From assembly GCF_009688945.1 (NCBI RefSeq), contig NZ_AP021874.1, positions 5,518,001 to 5,582,000 of the forward strand: a stretch of DNA of 64,000 nucleotides, written 5' to 3'. Below the pieces are notes generated by a model. It worked only from the letters and a program-made list of their open reading frames with translations. It was not told the origin of the DNA and did not search any database. Below, piece after piece: positions 37,813-47,619 of the stretch. Source of the stretch: Desulfosarcina alkanivorans. Lineage in GTDB: Bacteria > Desulfobacterota > Desulfobacteria > Desulfobacterales > Desulfosarcinaceae. The position numbers and the translations under genes are program-made. The stretch's first letter is position 1. Each line of letters begins with the position of its first letter.

Positions 37813-39012
37813 CTATACCGTGAGTTTATCCGACCGCAGCAGGCAGGCCATGACGATGCCGGCCAGGAAGCCGGCCGCCAGGTTGGACGCCAGGGTAATC
37901 CCCAGGATCATTACCACCACGAAGAGTTCTTTTCGTTCCCGTACGTCCAGGATGGTCAAGGCCAGCTGGCTGCCGGCGAAGAGCAGCAGCACGCCCAGGA
38001 TGGCCATGGGGATCAGGTTGAACAGGGCCAGGATACGGTTGCCCAGAACAAGGGTGAAGAGGATGAAAACCGCGCCGATCATCAGGTTCGAACCGGCTGA
38101 ACGGGCACCGAAGCGGTAGTGGGCGGCCAGTCCGCCGGCGCCGTGGCAGACGGGCATGCCGCCGAGCAGGGCACTGAGGAAATTGCCCAGGGCCATGCTG
38201 ATGCACAGGGCCCGGCCGGTCACGCGGCGGGCAGCCTTGCCGAAATAGGTGATCGACAGGTCCATGTCGGCAATCACTGCGTTGCCCAGGGTCATGGGCA
38301 TCTGCGGAACCACCAGGGCCAGCAGGGCGAAGGTGAAGTCCGCGCCTTGCGGGAAGCCCAGGGGCAGGATGGGGGGCAGATATAGGCCCGGCCGGATGTC
38401 CCCGAGCCCTTCACGGGTTCCCGTGACCAGGCCGATGAGGACGCCCACACCCACGATCATGAGGCCTGCCGGCGTTTTTTTATTTTCCAGCAGGAGCAGG
38501 GTGAGCAGCGCACCCCCGACGCCGATGGCCAGGCCCACCGGAACCGGGCCGATCTGCTGAACGCTCAGGTATGGCTCGGCCATCTGGTGCAGCACCTGGA
38601 GCCTGGCGTTGCCGATCATGAATTTGACGCCCTCGGCCATGAGCAGCGTACCGGTGGACAGCTGCACCCCGCGGACGGCGGCTTTGGGGATGTATCTGCC
38701 GATCAGGGTAATGGCGCCGGTGGCGCCGATGAACAGCAGGCAGGTGCCCATGAGAATCCCCGAGGCCATGATCTGGTGCGGACTCATGGCGGTGGCGATG
38801 GCGTAGGCGCCGATCACCTTCATGGGTTGAACCGGTGTCGTAATGCCGAAATAAAGGCCGGTAAGAATGTAGAACAGGCCCACGGAGAAAAAGAGACCCG
38901 ACGGATCCAGGCCGTTGACCATGATCATGCCGATGGCCAGGGGCAACAGGGTGCCCAGGTCCCCCAGGGATCCGGCAAATTCCATTCGATTGAAGGCATA
39001 GGGCAGCGGCAT
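37813..39012 (-). CDS. MOT1-type molybdate (or sulfate) transporter
   Basis: A 399-residue membrane protein with about ten helices. It carries the two family signatures: TTPVQPMKVIGAYAIA near the N-terminal third and MPVCHGAGGLAAHYRFGARS in the C-terminal half. MOT1 proteins take up molybdate; related SulP-like proteins take sulfate. The moeA-type genes at 60661-63896 make molybdate the more natural substrate. It converges with the binding-protein gene and no riboswitch was seen upstream. Confidence 0.85.
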   Translation of the reverse strand: MPLPYAFNRMEFAGSLGDLGTLLPLAIGMIMVNGLDPSGLFFSVGLFYILTGLYFGITTPVQPMKVIGAYAIATAMSPHQIMASGILMGTCLLFIGATGAITLIGRYIPKAAVRGVQLSTGTLLMAEGVKFMIGNARLQVLHQMAEPYLSVQQIGPVPVGLAIGVGGALLTLLLLENKKTPAGLMIVGVGVLIGLVTGTREGLGDIRPGLYLPPILPLGFPQGADFTFALLALVVPQMPMTLGNAVIADMDLSITYFGKAARRVTGRALCISMALGNFLSALLGGMPVCHGAGGLAAHYRFGARSAGSNLMIGAVFILFTLVLGNRILALFNLIPMAILGVLLLFAGSQLALTILDVRERKELFVVVMILGITLASNLAAGFLAGIVMACLLRSDKLTV

Positions 39013-39155
39013 GGATTACCCCCTATCAACGCATAAAAGCATGGCCAAGGGATTTAGCAACCTGAAATTAATATGTAAACCTGTTTGTGAGTGCCTTGGT
39101 CAGACGTTTGCCAAACGGTGAAGCAGATGTCGCTGCACCGGCCGTCACACAGGGG

Positions 39156-39653
39156 TTACTCCTCGGGCCGGCTTTCGACGAACCGGTGGTCCGATTTGAT
39201 GGACCGTGAGTTTTTCTGGTTTTTGTCCAGCCATCCGGCACGCACATTTTCGCGCACATCGAAGGTGGGCACCCACGGCTTGATATCCAGCAGGGGGGTG
39301 CCGTCCAGTACATCGATGCCCCGGACATGGACGTTCGGGCCCTCGATACGCACCAGTTCCACAATGGACAGCCCGATGGGGTTGGGCCGTCGCGGGGCGC
39401 GCGTGGCGAACAGGCCCCGCGCCACATTATCCAGAAAGGGCTTTACCGTCAATCGGTACCCCTTGGACCGGTGGAAGTGGTAGATCAGGATGATGTGGGA
39501 GAAACCGTCCAGATCCCGAAGTCCCTCCTCATATTGCGGCTCCAGGATGATCGTCCCCTTTACCTCCCGGGCGCCCGAGGGCTGGATGGGCATGCCTTCA
39601 AGGCGGGTAAAGGGGGTATGAATGGTGCCGATGGCAGAAAACGTGGTTTGCAT
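39156..39653 (-). CDS. trmO: tRNA threonylcarbamoyladenosine methyltransferase
   Basis: A 165-residue protein of the TrmO (YaeB/UPF0066) family, which methylates N6-threonylcarbamoyladenosine at tRNA position 37 using S-adenosylmethionine. Diagnostic segments are GTIHTPFTRLEGMPIQPSGA, YHFHRSKGY and RGLFATRAPRRPNPIGLSIV. The short form lacks the C-terminal domain of E. coli TrmO. Its ATG lies one base after the stop of the upstream MFS gene and its GGAGGGG site sits inside that gene's end, so expression is coupled. Confidence 0.92.
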   Translation of the reverse strand: MQTTFSAIGTIHTPFTRLEGMPIQPSGAREVKGTIILEPQYEEGLRDLDGFSHIILIYHFHRSKGYRLTVKPFLDNVARGLFATRAPRRPNPIGLSIVELVRIEGPNVHVRGIDVLDGTPLLDIKPWVPTFDVRENVRAGWLDKNQKNSRSIKSDHRFVESRPEE

Positions 39654-39654
39654 G

Positions 39655-40869
39655 TCACCCCTCCGATATTTGTGGTGACGCGGGGGAGCCCGCGCCTTGA
39701 CTCAGATCCGTGCGCCAGGTGTAAACCACGAACAAAAGCGTTCCGGCGGCCATGACCAGCGCACCGAAGGTAAAGGCCTGCCGCAGCTGGAACCATTCCA
39801 TCATGATTCCGGCCAGGACCGAACCGATCAGCATGCCCAGGCTGTGGCCCACGGTGAGCAGCGCCATGATCGACCCCATGGCATCGATGCGGCTGCCGCG
39901 AAGCACGGCGGCCGCCATGAGTGCCGGCATGGCGATCCCGCCGCCCAGGCCAAAGACAACGCTGGCCAAGAACATGTCCCTGAACCCGCTGGCATGGGTA
40001 AAGGCATAGACCGCACCGGTGACCACCAGGCCGCCCAGGATCACCATGGCTTTCCGGTTGACTCTGTCCGCCAGCCATCCCATGGGAACCTGAACCAGGC
40101 CGCTGACGAAGACCCCCAGCATCACCAGGATGCCGATGGCCGATGCCGAAATGGAAAATTCCACATCGGCAAATACCGGCACAAATCCCCAGATGATGCC
40201 GATGCAGGCCGTGTAGGCCAGGCGGAAAAAAAAAAGACCGGCAATGGTTCGGTCCCTGAGAATGGTCGACCATCCCACCGGCGGCCTGCCTTTTCGGACC
40301 ACCCGCTCTTCGGTCACGGGGGGCAGGAAGACCAGGCTGAGCACGAACCCGATGATGGACAGGGCGCCCATGCAGATGAAGGCGCCATCGAGACTCAGGC
40401 GGTCCTTGATCACACCGCCGATCAGGGGGCCTGCACTCAGGCCGATGAACAGGGACATGTTGAACAGCCCCATGACCCAGCCCTCTTTTCCCAGGGGGGT
40501 GATGTCTCCCACATAGGCCTGCACCACCGGCATGATCATGGCCGACGTGATTCCCTGGACGAAACGGATGACAATCAGGGACTCCACACCGGTGGACAGG
40601 ATGAAGGCCGCCGAAATCACGGCATAGGAGAAAAGTCCCGTGACAATATACCATTTTCGCCCTTTCTGGTCCGACCGGCGGCCGAAATAGGGCAGAAAAA
40701 AAGTCCGGGACAGGGAGAAGGCGCCGAAGATCAGGCCGATGTATATGCCGCTGGCGCCCAGGTTGTGGGCATAGACCGGCAGCAGCGGCACCACGATGCC
40801 CACGCCGGTGACGGCCGCAAAAATAGAGAAGAAGAGGGTGCCGAAAATTTTTCGGTCGCTGGCGTTCAC
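39655..40869 (-). CDS. Major facilitator superfamily transporter coupled to trmO
   Basis: A 404-residue, 12-helix protein of the drug:H+ antiporter type: GVGIVVPLLPVYAHNLGASG at the start and the helix 2-3 loop FGRRSDQKGRKWYIV. The start is GTG at 40869. The stop is one base before the trmO start. The substrate is unknown; multidrug or metabolite export is usual for the family. Confidence 0.88.
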   Translation of the reverse strand: MNASDRKIFGTLFFSIFAAVTGVGIVVPLLPVYAHNLGASGIYIGLIFGAFSLSRTFFLPYFGRRSDQKGRKWYIVTGLFSYAVISAAFILSTGVESLIVIRFVQGITSAMIMPVVQAYVGDITPLGKEGWVMGLFNMSLFIGLSAGPLIGGVIKDRLSLDGAFICMGALSIIGFVLSLVFLPPVTEERVVRKGRPPVGWSTILRDRTIAGLFFFRLAYTACIGIIWGFVPVFADVEFSISASAIGILVMLGVFVSGLVQVPMGWLADRVNRKAMVILGGLVVTGAVYAFTHASGFRDMFLASVVFGLGGGIAMPALMAAAVLRGSRIDAMGSIMALLTVGHSLGMLIGSVLAGIMMEWFQLRQAFTFGALVMAAGTLLFVVYTWRTDLSQGAGSPASPQISEG

Positions 40870-41012
40870 AAGCGGGTCGCGGGTCCTTTTAAAAACGTTG
40901 TCAATATCGGAAAAAAATGAAATAATTACCTTTGCCTGTTTCGGCCATCATTCCTGCAGTACCCTGAAATTCCAGGTTCGAGTCACCCTTTCGCATAAAA
41001 GAGGATAGCGGC

Positions 41013-43136
41013 ATGGACAAATACCAGACCCTGATCGAAAAAGCAAAAAAAGGATTCGGGACCCTCGACCTTCCCGACAGCTTTAAAACCGATGCCCTGG
41101 AACGGCTGGGCGTCTGGCTGACGGACGACATGTTTGCCGACTACGTGCCCCAGATCGACCATCTCATCGCGTCCGGCCAGTGGGATTTCCTGCTGGACTC
41201 CTTCTACCAGGTGATCCCCTTCGGCACCGGCGGCCGGCGGGGGCTGGTGGGCGTGGGGCCCAACCGCATCAACCCGTGGACCATCCAGGCCTCGGCACAG
41301 GGGCACAGCCAGTACCTGATCAAGGCCCACGGCGCGTCGGCCAGATCGCGGGGGCTGGTGCTGGCCTATGACGTGCGCCGATTCACCGATACCGGGCGCT
41401 ACGCCCCTGACCGGCCCAACCCGGTCGAAGACCTGGACTGCCGGCAACTGGCCGAAGCGGCGGCCCGGGTATACGCGGCCAACGGCATCAAGGTGTTCCT
41501 GTTCGAGGGCACGCGCAGCACGCCGGAACTCTCCTTTGCCATTCGCCACCTGAATGCCGTTTCCGGGTGCATGTTCTCCGCCAGCCACAACCTGCCCACG
41601 GACAATGGCAAAAAGGTTTACGACCAGTACGGCGGCCAGCTCGTTCCACCCCACGACCAGGACCTGGTGGACGAGGTGACCGGCAATGTCTCCGCCATCC
41701 GGACCATGAACCTGGATGCGGCGAGAGAAAAAGGGCTGCTGGAGTCCATCGGCAGCCGGGTGGACGCAGCCTACCACGCGGCGGTGGCCGGCCTTCAGCT
41801 CAGCGATGCAAGGGGGGTGAAACTTCTCTACAGCCCCCTGCACGGCACCGGCCTGACTTCCGTCTATCCGGTACTCAAGGCCATGGGGTTCGACATCCAC
41901 CTGGACCCGGCCACTGCCAACCCCAGCGGTGCATTTGAACATGTCACCTTCAATATTCCCAACCCCGAGGTGATCCAGTCCTTTGACACGGCCCTTCCCA
42001 ATGCCGATGCCATCGGTGCCGACGTGATCATGAGCACCGACCCGGATGCCGACCGCATCGGCATCATGGTGCGGCATGACGGGGCCTGGAAATTTCTCAA
42101 CGGCAACGAAATCGGCATCGTGCTGACCGAATACGCCATCGACCAATACCGCAAAAAGGGGCGCCTGACCCCGAATAATGTGATCATCAAAACCGAGGTG
42201 ACCGCTTCTCTGATCGACACCATTGCCGCGGAAAACGGCATCGACTGCATCGGCGACCTGCTGGTGGGATTCAAATACATCGGCGAACGCATGAACCGGC
42301 TGGAGGCGGAGGGGCGGCAGGATGATTTTATCCTGGGCACCGAGGAGAGCCACGGTTTTCTCATGGGCAACTACGCCCGCGACAAGGACGCCGCCGGTGC
42401 CGCCGTGTGGCTGGCGGAACTGGCCTCCCTGCTCAAGGCCGACGGTCGCACCCTGGTGGACTACCTGGACCGTATCTACGCCAAGTACGGCTACTGTCAC
42501 AATTTTCTCACCGAAATCCGTCTGCTCGGCGCCAGGGGCATCGGCCGGATCCGCAAGATCATGGACCATTTAAGGGAGAATGAAATCCGGGCGGTGGGGG
42601 ATTTCGCGGTATCGGAGAAGATCGACCGCTGGCAGGGCGAGCCCCAGCCGCACCTGTCCCGAACCGACACCTCTTCACGCAACGTGCTGATCCTGAAACT
42701 GGCAGACCTGCCCGGCACCCGCAGCATCCGCATCACCGTAAGGCCGTCGGGCACCGAACCCAAATTCAAGATTTACATCGAAGTGCTCGGTCGGCCGTTC
42801 GACCTGTCCGCCATCGAAGGGGCCAAGGCCAGCCTTGTCGATGTTCAAAAGCGTATAGAACGGGCCTTTATGGCCGATTGCTATGCCATCCTGAACGTGG
42901 ATTTCCCCGAGCGGGGTTTTCTGCTCTTCTGGCAGCTGCCGCTGGACGACAAACTCAAATATTTCGAGATCGAGGAGCAGATTGCCGGGCTGAAGCACGT
43001 TGCCGATGCCGGCGAGCGAAAACAGCAGCTGGACGGTTTGCTGGCTTTTCTGGGCGCCAACCCCGTGCAGAAGGTGGATCGGGCCTTCGACGCCCGGTAC
43101 GGAACCGGAATGCTGGCTTACCTGGGGTTGGAATAG
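41013..43136 (+). CDS. Alpha-D-phosphohexomutase (phosphoglucomutase/phosphomannomutase family, PGM2-like)
   Basis: A 707-residue enzyme. The catalytic phosphoserine motif reads MFSASHNLPTDNGKKVYDQY (Ser about 190), the Mg loop is STDPDADRIG (about 342), the sugar loop GTEESHGF (about 443) and the phosphate loop RPSGTEPKFKIY (about 579). The long insertion-rich form resembles the PGM2/phosphopentomutase branch. About 100 residues beyond the normal C-terminus form an additional helical region. It probably interconverts glucose-1-phosphate and glucose-6-phosphate, linking the phosphorylase to central metabolism. GAGGATAGCG precedes the ATG. Confidence 0.9.
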   Translation: MDKYQTLIEKAKKGFGTLDLPDSFKTDALERLGVWLTDDMFADYVPQIDHLIASGQWDFLLDSFYQVIPFGTGGRRGLVGVGPNRINPWTIQASAQGHSQYLIKAHGASARSRGLVLAYDVRRFTDTGRYAPDRPNPVEDLDCRQLAEAAARVYAANGIKVFLFEGTRSTPELSFAIRHLNAVSGCMFSASHNLPTDNGKKVYDQYGGQLVPPHDQDLVDEVTGNVSAIRTMNLDAAREKGLLESIGSRVDAAYHAAVAGLQLSDARGVKLLYSPLHGTGLTSVYPVLKAMGFDIHLDPATANPSGAFEHVTFNIPNPEVIQSFDTALPNADAIGADVIMSTDPDADRIGIMVRHDGAWKFLNGNEIGIVLTEYAIDQYRKKGRLTPNNVIIKTEVTASLIDTIAAENGIDCIGDLLVGFKYIGERMNRLEAEGRQDDFILGTEESHGFLMGNYARDKDAAGAAVWLAELASLLKADGRTLVDYLDRIYAKYGYCHNFLTEIRLLGARGIGRIRKIMDHLRENEIRAVGDFAVSEKIDRWQGEPQPHLSRTDTSSRNVLILKLADLPGTRSIRITVRPSGTEPKFKIYIEVLGRPFDLSAIEGAKASLVDVQKRIERAFMADCYAILNVDFPERGFLLFWQLPLDDKLKYFEIEEQIAGLKHVADAGERKQQLDGLLAFLGANPVQKVDRAFDARYGTGMLAYLGLE

Positions 43137-43271
43137 CCCGGCGGCAGAGACGTCCGGCAGCCTTGCCGGAACGGCGTTCCGGGGGCGTCATTTCGTGCCG
43201 GCCGCTGGATGGAGCCATTCATTGACCTGATATCCAGGACAGCGGGCAGCACCACCCCATGAGGAGGCGTA

Positions 43272-43901
43272 TTGAAATATCGAAAATTTGTAACGAGGCT
43301 GTTCATCGTCGCTTTTTTCTTTGCGATCGCCGCCTGTTCCGGTTCAAGCGCCCAAATCATCCAGACCCATCTGGAAGCGCCGCGGGCCGGCCAACCGATC
43401 AAGAATGCACTGATTATCGCCATTATCGACGATCAGGAGATCAGGGCAATCCTGGAGAAACATTTCGTTGACTGGCTCCATGTGAAGGGGGTTGAAGCCA
43501 ATGCCAGTGTCGGGCGGCTTCCCGTCGTTTCAGGCACCAAACTGGAAAAAGAGGAAATCATCGATGTCGTTAACCGGAATGAAAACGACACCATCCTGAT
43601 TACCCGCCTGGTCGGATATGGGGAGACGGAGGTGTTCAGCCGCGGCCGGGCGCAGTTTTTTTACAACTACTACGGCTTTTACAATTATGGCCTGGTATAT
43701 GTCAGCTGGCCCAGCATCTACGGTGAAAAGGTGCAGTTCAGCCTTGAAACCGGGCTGTACGACGTGAAAACGGAATCGCTGATCTGGGCGGGTGAAACGA
43801 GGCTGAAAAATCCAGAGAACACCGGGAAGGCCATCGGCCAGGTGGTCGAGATGGTGATGACGGAACTCGAGAAAAATGGGTTGCTGCCCCAAACCCCATA
43901 G
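43272..43901 (+). CDS. Putative lipoprotein (DUF4136-like)
   Basis: A 209-residue protein with a lipoprotein signal peptide and lipobox (IVAFFFAIAAC, Cys near 22). The mature part has the pattern of small outer-membrane-associated lipoproteins: alternating hydrophobic strands and a WAGETRLKNPENTGKAIG stretch common in that group. The start is TTG, with AGGAGG four bases upstream. It ends 151 nt before the converging MerR-cyclase gene. Function unknown. Confidence 0.72.
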   Translation: MKYRKFVTRLFIVAFFFAIAACSGSSAQIIQTHLEAPRAGQPIKNALIIAIIDDQEIRAILEKHFVDWLHVKGVEANASVGRLPVVSGTKLEKEEIIDVVNRNENDTILITRLVGYGETEVFSRGRAQFFYNYYGFYNYGLVYVSWPSIYGEKVQFSLETGLYDVKTESLIWAGETRLKNPENTGKAIGQVVEMVMTELEKNGLLPQTP

Positions 43902-44051
43902 GGCAGAAAGCGAATTGAACTGCCTGGTGATTCACTTGACTTTCGCAGGCGCCGAGCCCGTTCATCATGCCGTCAGCATGTGCGCTCTTTTGGGTCGGTT
44001 CCGTTTGATCCGCAGGGGCGTCCTAAACTTCTCGCTTCCATTTCCCATTGG

Positions 44052-45629
44052 TCATTGCCGCGATTTTTTTTCGGTGTGATCGGTCTTCAGGTCGATGATA
44101 CGCGTAACGAAAAGGGAGCGGATCCCCTGACCCATCGGCGGGGTGTCCGGCGCGTGAGGCAGGTCCGACACCTGCGCGAAGATGTTGGGGATCAGCCGGT
44201 CGTCGCGATAGATGCCGAAGGTGATGTGGCGGACCTGCTGCGCGGCGAGATGACCGAATGCGGATTTGGTTATCCAGATGGCGCCCCCATGGGCGATGGC
44301 GGAAAGGTGGAAGGCCTGGTCCGCGGCCCCGCCGGGGAGCATGAAGGCCATGCTGGCGGTGGGATCCGCCTCCTCGAGGTGATCCCTTCCGCTGCTTATG
44401 CCGATGTTCAGGCGGATGTCGGCAAACCAGCCGCCGTCGGCTTTCAGCGATGCTTCGATCTCGCCCATCTTCTCCCTGAGTTCAACGGCGCAGCATATGG
44501 CATCATAGGCGGGATCCGTGTCTGCGTGCCGGGGGATGATATATTGTACCTCGGTGCCGCTGCGCTTGGCACGCTGGCCGCCGTAGGATGCCAGTATGCG
44601 GTCGCTTTCATCCCAGATGCGTGTCATGAGCTGGAAATAGGTTTCCGGCAGCAGCGTGTCGACGATGCCCCGGGAATCGTCCAGACGGGCCGATATGACA
44701 CTGAAGGGGGTCTTCCCCGAGGCGGCGTCGGCATCCGTCTGGGGGGCGGGACGAGGTGCGCCGGCCATCTCCGCGGGGTGCGTCTCCTGCCAGCGGTCCT
44801 GATCCAGGACAAAAAGCGTCCCCTCCGACAGGGCCATTCCGTAAACCCGCATGTTCCGTGTCCGGCCGCGGTCGTCCTCAAGGCGGATCGGGCAGCTGTC
44901 GACGGGGCCTGTCCTTTTTTCATCGGGCCCGGGTTCCTCCGGGCGCTTCTTTTCTTCGAGGTTCAGGGATACGGTCGGGGCCAGCCGGCTGAATGTGTCC
45001 GGGGATGTGGTTGCCTGCAGGAACCGATAGGTGAAGGAAAACAGCGGCTGCCAGTTGAAAACCAGTTCTTTCAGGGATGCCCGCAGCATGATGTCAAAAA
45101 CGGTTCCGGAGGGATCATCGGCCAATTCGTTTTCGATGGCCCTGGACAGGGGGTTGGCCTGATCCACGCTGATCCACCCGATTCGAAGGTCATGACCCAC
45201 CAGGAATGCGGGGGCCGCAATAGCATCGGCGGCCAGGTGAAGCGGCGGTGGGGTGGACTTCCTTTTTTCCACGGGCCGCACGACAGGTCGCGGCGACTGC
45301 CGGGGGGATGGGAGGCCTTCTGCTGCGTCCCCCAATTCCGTTGCGATGGTCTCCACGGAATGCCCCTCGTCCCGGAGTACTTTCAGCATGGCCACGTGGC
45401 CCAGGATGGACCGTGAAAAGTAGCTTTTTTTGCGGGCACCGTCGCGGCCGAGGGGCGAGACCCGCATCATTGATTTGGGCAGCACCCGCAGTTGAATGAA
45501 TCGGATCAGATCTCTCTTGGAGATGCCGGTCTGTTCGATCACCTCTTCTCCGGACAACCATGCTCTGTCGTCGGGATCCATCGCCAATTTATCGGAAACC
45601 AATGGTTTAACGTTCGGGGCCATGTTCAT
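44052..45629 (-). CDS. MerR-type regulator fused to a degenerate class III cyclase domain
   Basis: A 525-residue protein. Residues ~24-95 form a MerR-like helix-turn-helix (WLSGEEVIEQTGISKRDLIR; MLKVLRDEGHSVETI). The middle is PAS-like in spacing but unassigned. The C-terminal ~308-455 region follows the class III nucleotidyl cyclase pattern, yet the first metal aspartate is replaced (FSVISARLDDSRGI), the GDG position reads SGT (KRSGTEVQYI) and the Asn/Arg pair is lost (GGAADQAFHLS). It is therefore probably a non-catalytic ligand or dimer domain controlling DNA binding. It lies alone and targets are unknown. Confidence 0.65.
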   Translation of the reverse strand: MNMAPNVKPLVSDKLAMDPDDRAWLSGEEVIEQTGISKRDLIRFIQLRVLPKSMMRVSPLGRDGARKKSYFSRSILGHVAMLKVLRDEGHSVETIATELGDAAEGLPSPRQSPRPVVRPVEKRKSTPPPLHLAADAIAAPAFLVGHDLRIGWISVDQANPLSRAIENELADDPSGTVFDIMLRASLKELVFNWQPLFSFTYRFLQATTSPDTFSRLAPTVSLNLEEKKRPEEPGPDEKRTGPVDSCPIRLEDDRGRTRNMRVYGMALSEGTLFVLDQDRWQETHPAEMAGAPRPAPQTDADAASGKTPFSVISARLDDSRGIVDTLLPETYFQLMTRIWDESDRILASYGGQRAKRSGTEVQYIIPRHADTDPAYDAICCAVELREKMGEIEASLKADGGWFADIRLNIGISSGRDHLEEADPTASMAFMLPGGAADQAFHLSAIAHGGAIWITKSAFGHLAAQQVRHITFGIYRDDRLIPNIFAQVSDLPHAPDTPPMGQGIRSLFVTRIIDLKTDHTEKKSRQ

Positions 45630-45951
45630 GTCTGTCCGGGCCGATGCCTTGTTCTCACGGTTAATCTGATTCCAATATCAACGGGCAGAATCCGCTACTG
45701 AATCATACAATATCCATGCCGATTATATCTTTTTGACGATTTTCCGCAGTCCGGTGATTTTTAGTTCCCGTGAAAACCAGGCGACGGTGCCTGCCGATCC
45801 TTGATCGAGGCGGTTCGATGACCCCTGAATGGGGTGTCCGGGCTTGGTTTTACAGGATTAAAGACCCGATGAAACCGAACTTCAGGGAAAAGAAAAACTG
45901 TTTCATTTTTTTCATACCCGATTCCCGTGATTGTGAAATAGATTGCATATT
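45630..45951. other. Spacer upstream of the MerR-cyclase gene
   Basis: No supported gene; a 21-codon minus-strand ORF at 45850-45915 has a membrane-like product but no good ribosome-binding site. An ACCCC-TGAAT-GGGGT hairpin lies at 45821-45835. The TATATCTTTTTGACG-like AT-rich tract at about 45722-45740 is a possible leftward promoter region. Confidence 0.35.
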
Positions 45952-46602
45952 TCATGGCCCGTCCCCGTGCTGGTCGGGTTCAAGGGCGGATGACCGGCTT
46001 TTGCGATACAGGGGGAGCAACGGAATTTTGACTTTTCCGATGGTCTGCCGTTTTTCGAAATCGATCAGATAATCCCGGCTGACGGCATCGGCTATGGGAA
46101 CCAGCAGCAGGGGAAACAGAAATCGTCTGCGTCGAGTGAAGAATCGTCTGCGTTCAATTTCATCGCGTTGAACGATACCCATGATGCTGAATTCGCCGGC
46201 GGCCGTTGCCATGATTCGCAAGAGCCGCCGGTCAAGACGAACGGCTCTGATGTACCGGTCCATGGCATTGGATGAGACTCTATAAACCAGGCGGCTGAGC
46301 CGCTCCCGAAACCCGCCCAGAAAGAACCGTTCCATGCGCAGGTTGTTGAACAGGACCACCAGGGACAAGGTGGTGGTCACGTCTCCGTGGGCATGGACCT
46401 GCCGGTTGAAGGGCAGGTAGCGCAGGGACTGGGTGGCTTCAGGGGCCCCGGCGATGGTCACCGCCTCGTGGAAAAGGTCCGCATCGGGCGGCAGGATCCG
46501 CTCAATATCCCGAATCAGCCGCCCGGCCAGGTTGGATACCTTGAGCCGGTCAAGGGTTTTGATGTAGGACTGTCGTTTTTTCAAGGGCATTGGGTGATCC
46601 AT
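45952..46602 (-). CDS. Hypothetical protein
   Basis: A 216-residue basic protein with no recognised family. A central helix (RFLFPLLLVPIADAVSRDYL) is amphipathic or membrane-associated; arginine-rich patches (VRLDRRLLR, ERRRFFTRRRR) flank it. No catalytic motif is evident. The ATG at 46602 is the natural start; an ATG four codons later is an alternative. It lies 142 nt downstream of leuD on the same strand and may be read through from the leucine genes, but no functional link is seen. Confidence 0.6.
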   Translation of the reverse strand: MDHPMPLKKRQSYIKTLDRLKVSNLAGRLIRDIERILPPDADLFHEAVTIAGAPEATQSLRYLPFNRQVHAHGDVTTTLSLVVLFNNLRMERFFLGGFRERLSRLVYRVSSNAMDRYIRAVRLDRRLLRIMATAAGEFSIMGIVQRDEIERRRFFTRRRRFLFPLLLVPIADAVSRDYLIDFEKRQTIGKVKIPLLPLYRKSRSSALEPDQHGDGP

Positions 46603-46744
46603 TTATCAGTGGGCGTCAGGATCACCGTTTCGGCGTCCTCTTTTGCATCAGGCAGCGGGACGGTCCACCCGCCGTGTGTCCCCGCTGCGAACCGGGCCGA
46701 AGCAAGCGGCGAGCCCTTCGTGGGCGATGCCCGGCCACGGCGGT

Positions 46745-47386
46745 TCACCGTTGCGGATTCAGCGGGTCGTATTGCGCTTCAAACCGGCTGATATCGGCCT
46801 CGTACCCGATGGTCAGGTCAATGTCGTCCAGCCCGCCCAACAGCTGCTGTTTGGCCCCGGCGTCAATTTCAAAAACAAACCGCCGGGGTGACGGTGTGTG
46901 CAAAACCACGTGCTGGTCGGGCAGGTCGACTGTCGCCGTCAAGCCGCTGTGTTCGGCCACCATGTCGAAAATCGCATCGACTTCCGCTTCCGAGAGTTCG
47001 ATGGCGAGCATGCCGTTTTTGGTGGTGTTGTTCCTGAAGATGTCGGCAAAGCCGGGCAGCCGCTTGCCGTCCACCGTCCTGGCCGGTGCGATGACCACCC
47101 GGTAGCCGTCCTGCTCCAGGGCCCAGACAGCGTGCTCCCGGCTGGATCCGCAGCCGAAGTTGTTTCTCGTGACCAGAATGGAACGGCCTTTAAAGCGGGG
47201 CTGATTCAGATCAAAGGTCATGTCGAGCCCGCCGTCGGGCAGGTAGCGCCAGTCAAAGAAGGCATTGGGGCCGTAGCCGGTGCGCTTGATCGATTTGAGG
47301 AACTGCTTGGGGATAATGGCGTCGGTGTCCACATTGGCCCGGTCCAGGGTAGCGACAATGCCGGTGTGTGTGGTGAAGGGTTCCAT
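46745..47386 (-). CDS. leuD: 3-isopropylmalate dehydratase small subunit
   Basis: A 213-residue protein of the bacterial LeuD type: THTGIVATLDRANVDTDAIIPKQFL at the start (in this phrase the metal-independent swivel domain begins), NNFGCGSSREHAVWAL and FADIFRNNTTKNGMLAIEL. With LeuC it isomerises 2-isopropylmalate to 3-isopropylmalate in leucine synthesis. AAGGAAAATATCT precedes the ATG. It follows leuC on the same strand after 233 nt, a wider gap than usual for this pair. Confidence 0.96.
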   Translation of the reverse strand: MEPFTTHTGIVATLDRANVDTDAIIPKQFLKSIKRTGYGPNAFFDWRYLPDGGLDMTFDLNQPRFKGRSILVTRNNFGCGSSREHAVWALEQDGYRVVIAPARTVDGKRLPGFADIFRNNTTKNGMLAIELSEAEVDAIFDMVAEHSGLTATVDLPDQHVVLHTPSPRRFVFEIDAGAKQQLLGGLDDIDLTIGYEADISRFEAQYDPLNPQR

Positions 47387-47619
47387 AGATATTTTCCTTG
47401 ATATGACGGGTTTTGCGGTAATCGTTTACAAAAAGGGTTCAAGGGGGCGAGGGTCTGTTTTCTGAATATCACATCTTTGATTCGGATATCCGAACCGGGA
47501 ACACGGCAATTTCACCGGGCATCTGGCTCTTGGCCATCCACACCCTTGCCCTCGAACCTTCAGGTCCCAGCCCTGCCCCGGGCGGCGATCACCGGGAGAA
47601 CGATCATTCGGGGCTTTCC
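47387..47619. other. Spacer between leuC and leuD
   Basis: 233 nt with no gene seen. It contains GGGTTCAAGGGGGCGAGGG-like short-word repetition (about 47430-47452) of the kind also found after other stop codons in this window. Confidence 0.4.

Noticed and set aside
45850..45915. 21-codon minus-strand ORF encoding a membrane-like peptide (MKKMKQFFFSLKFGFIGSLI)
   Set aside because: No convincing ribosome-binding site and no conservation evidence; it could equally be chance in an AT-rich spacer.
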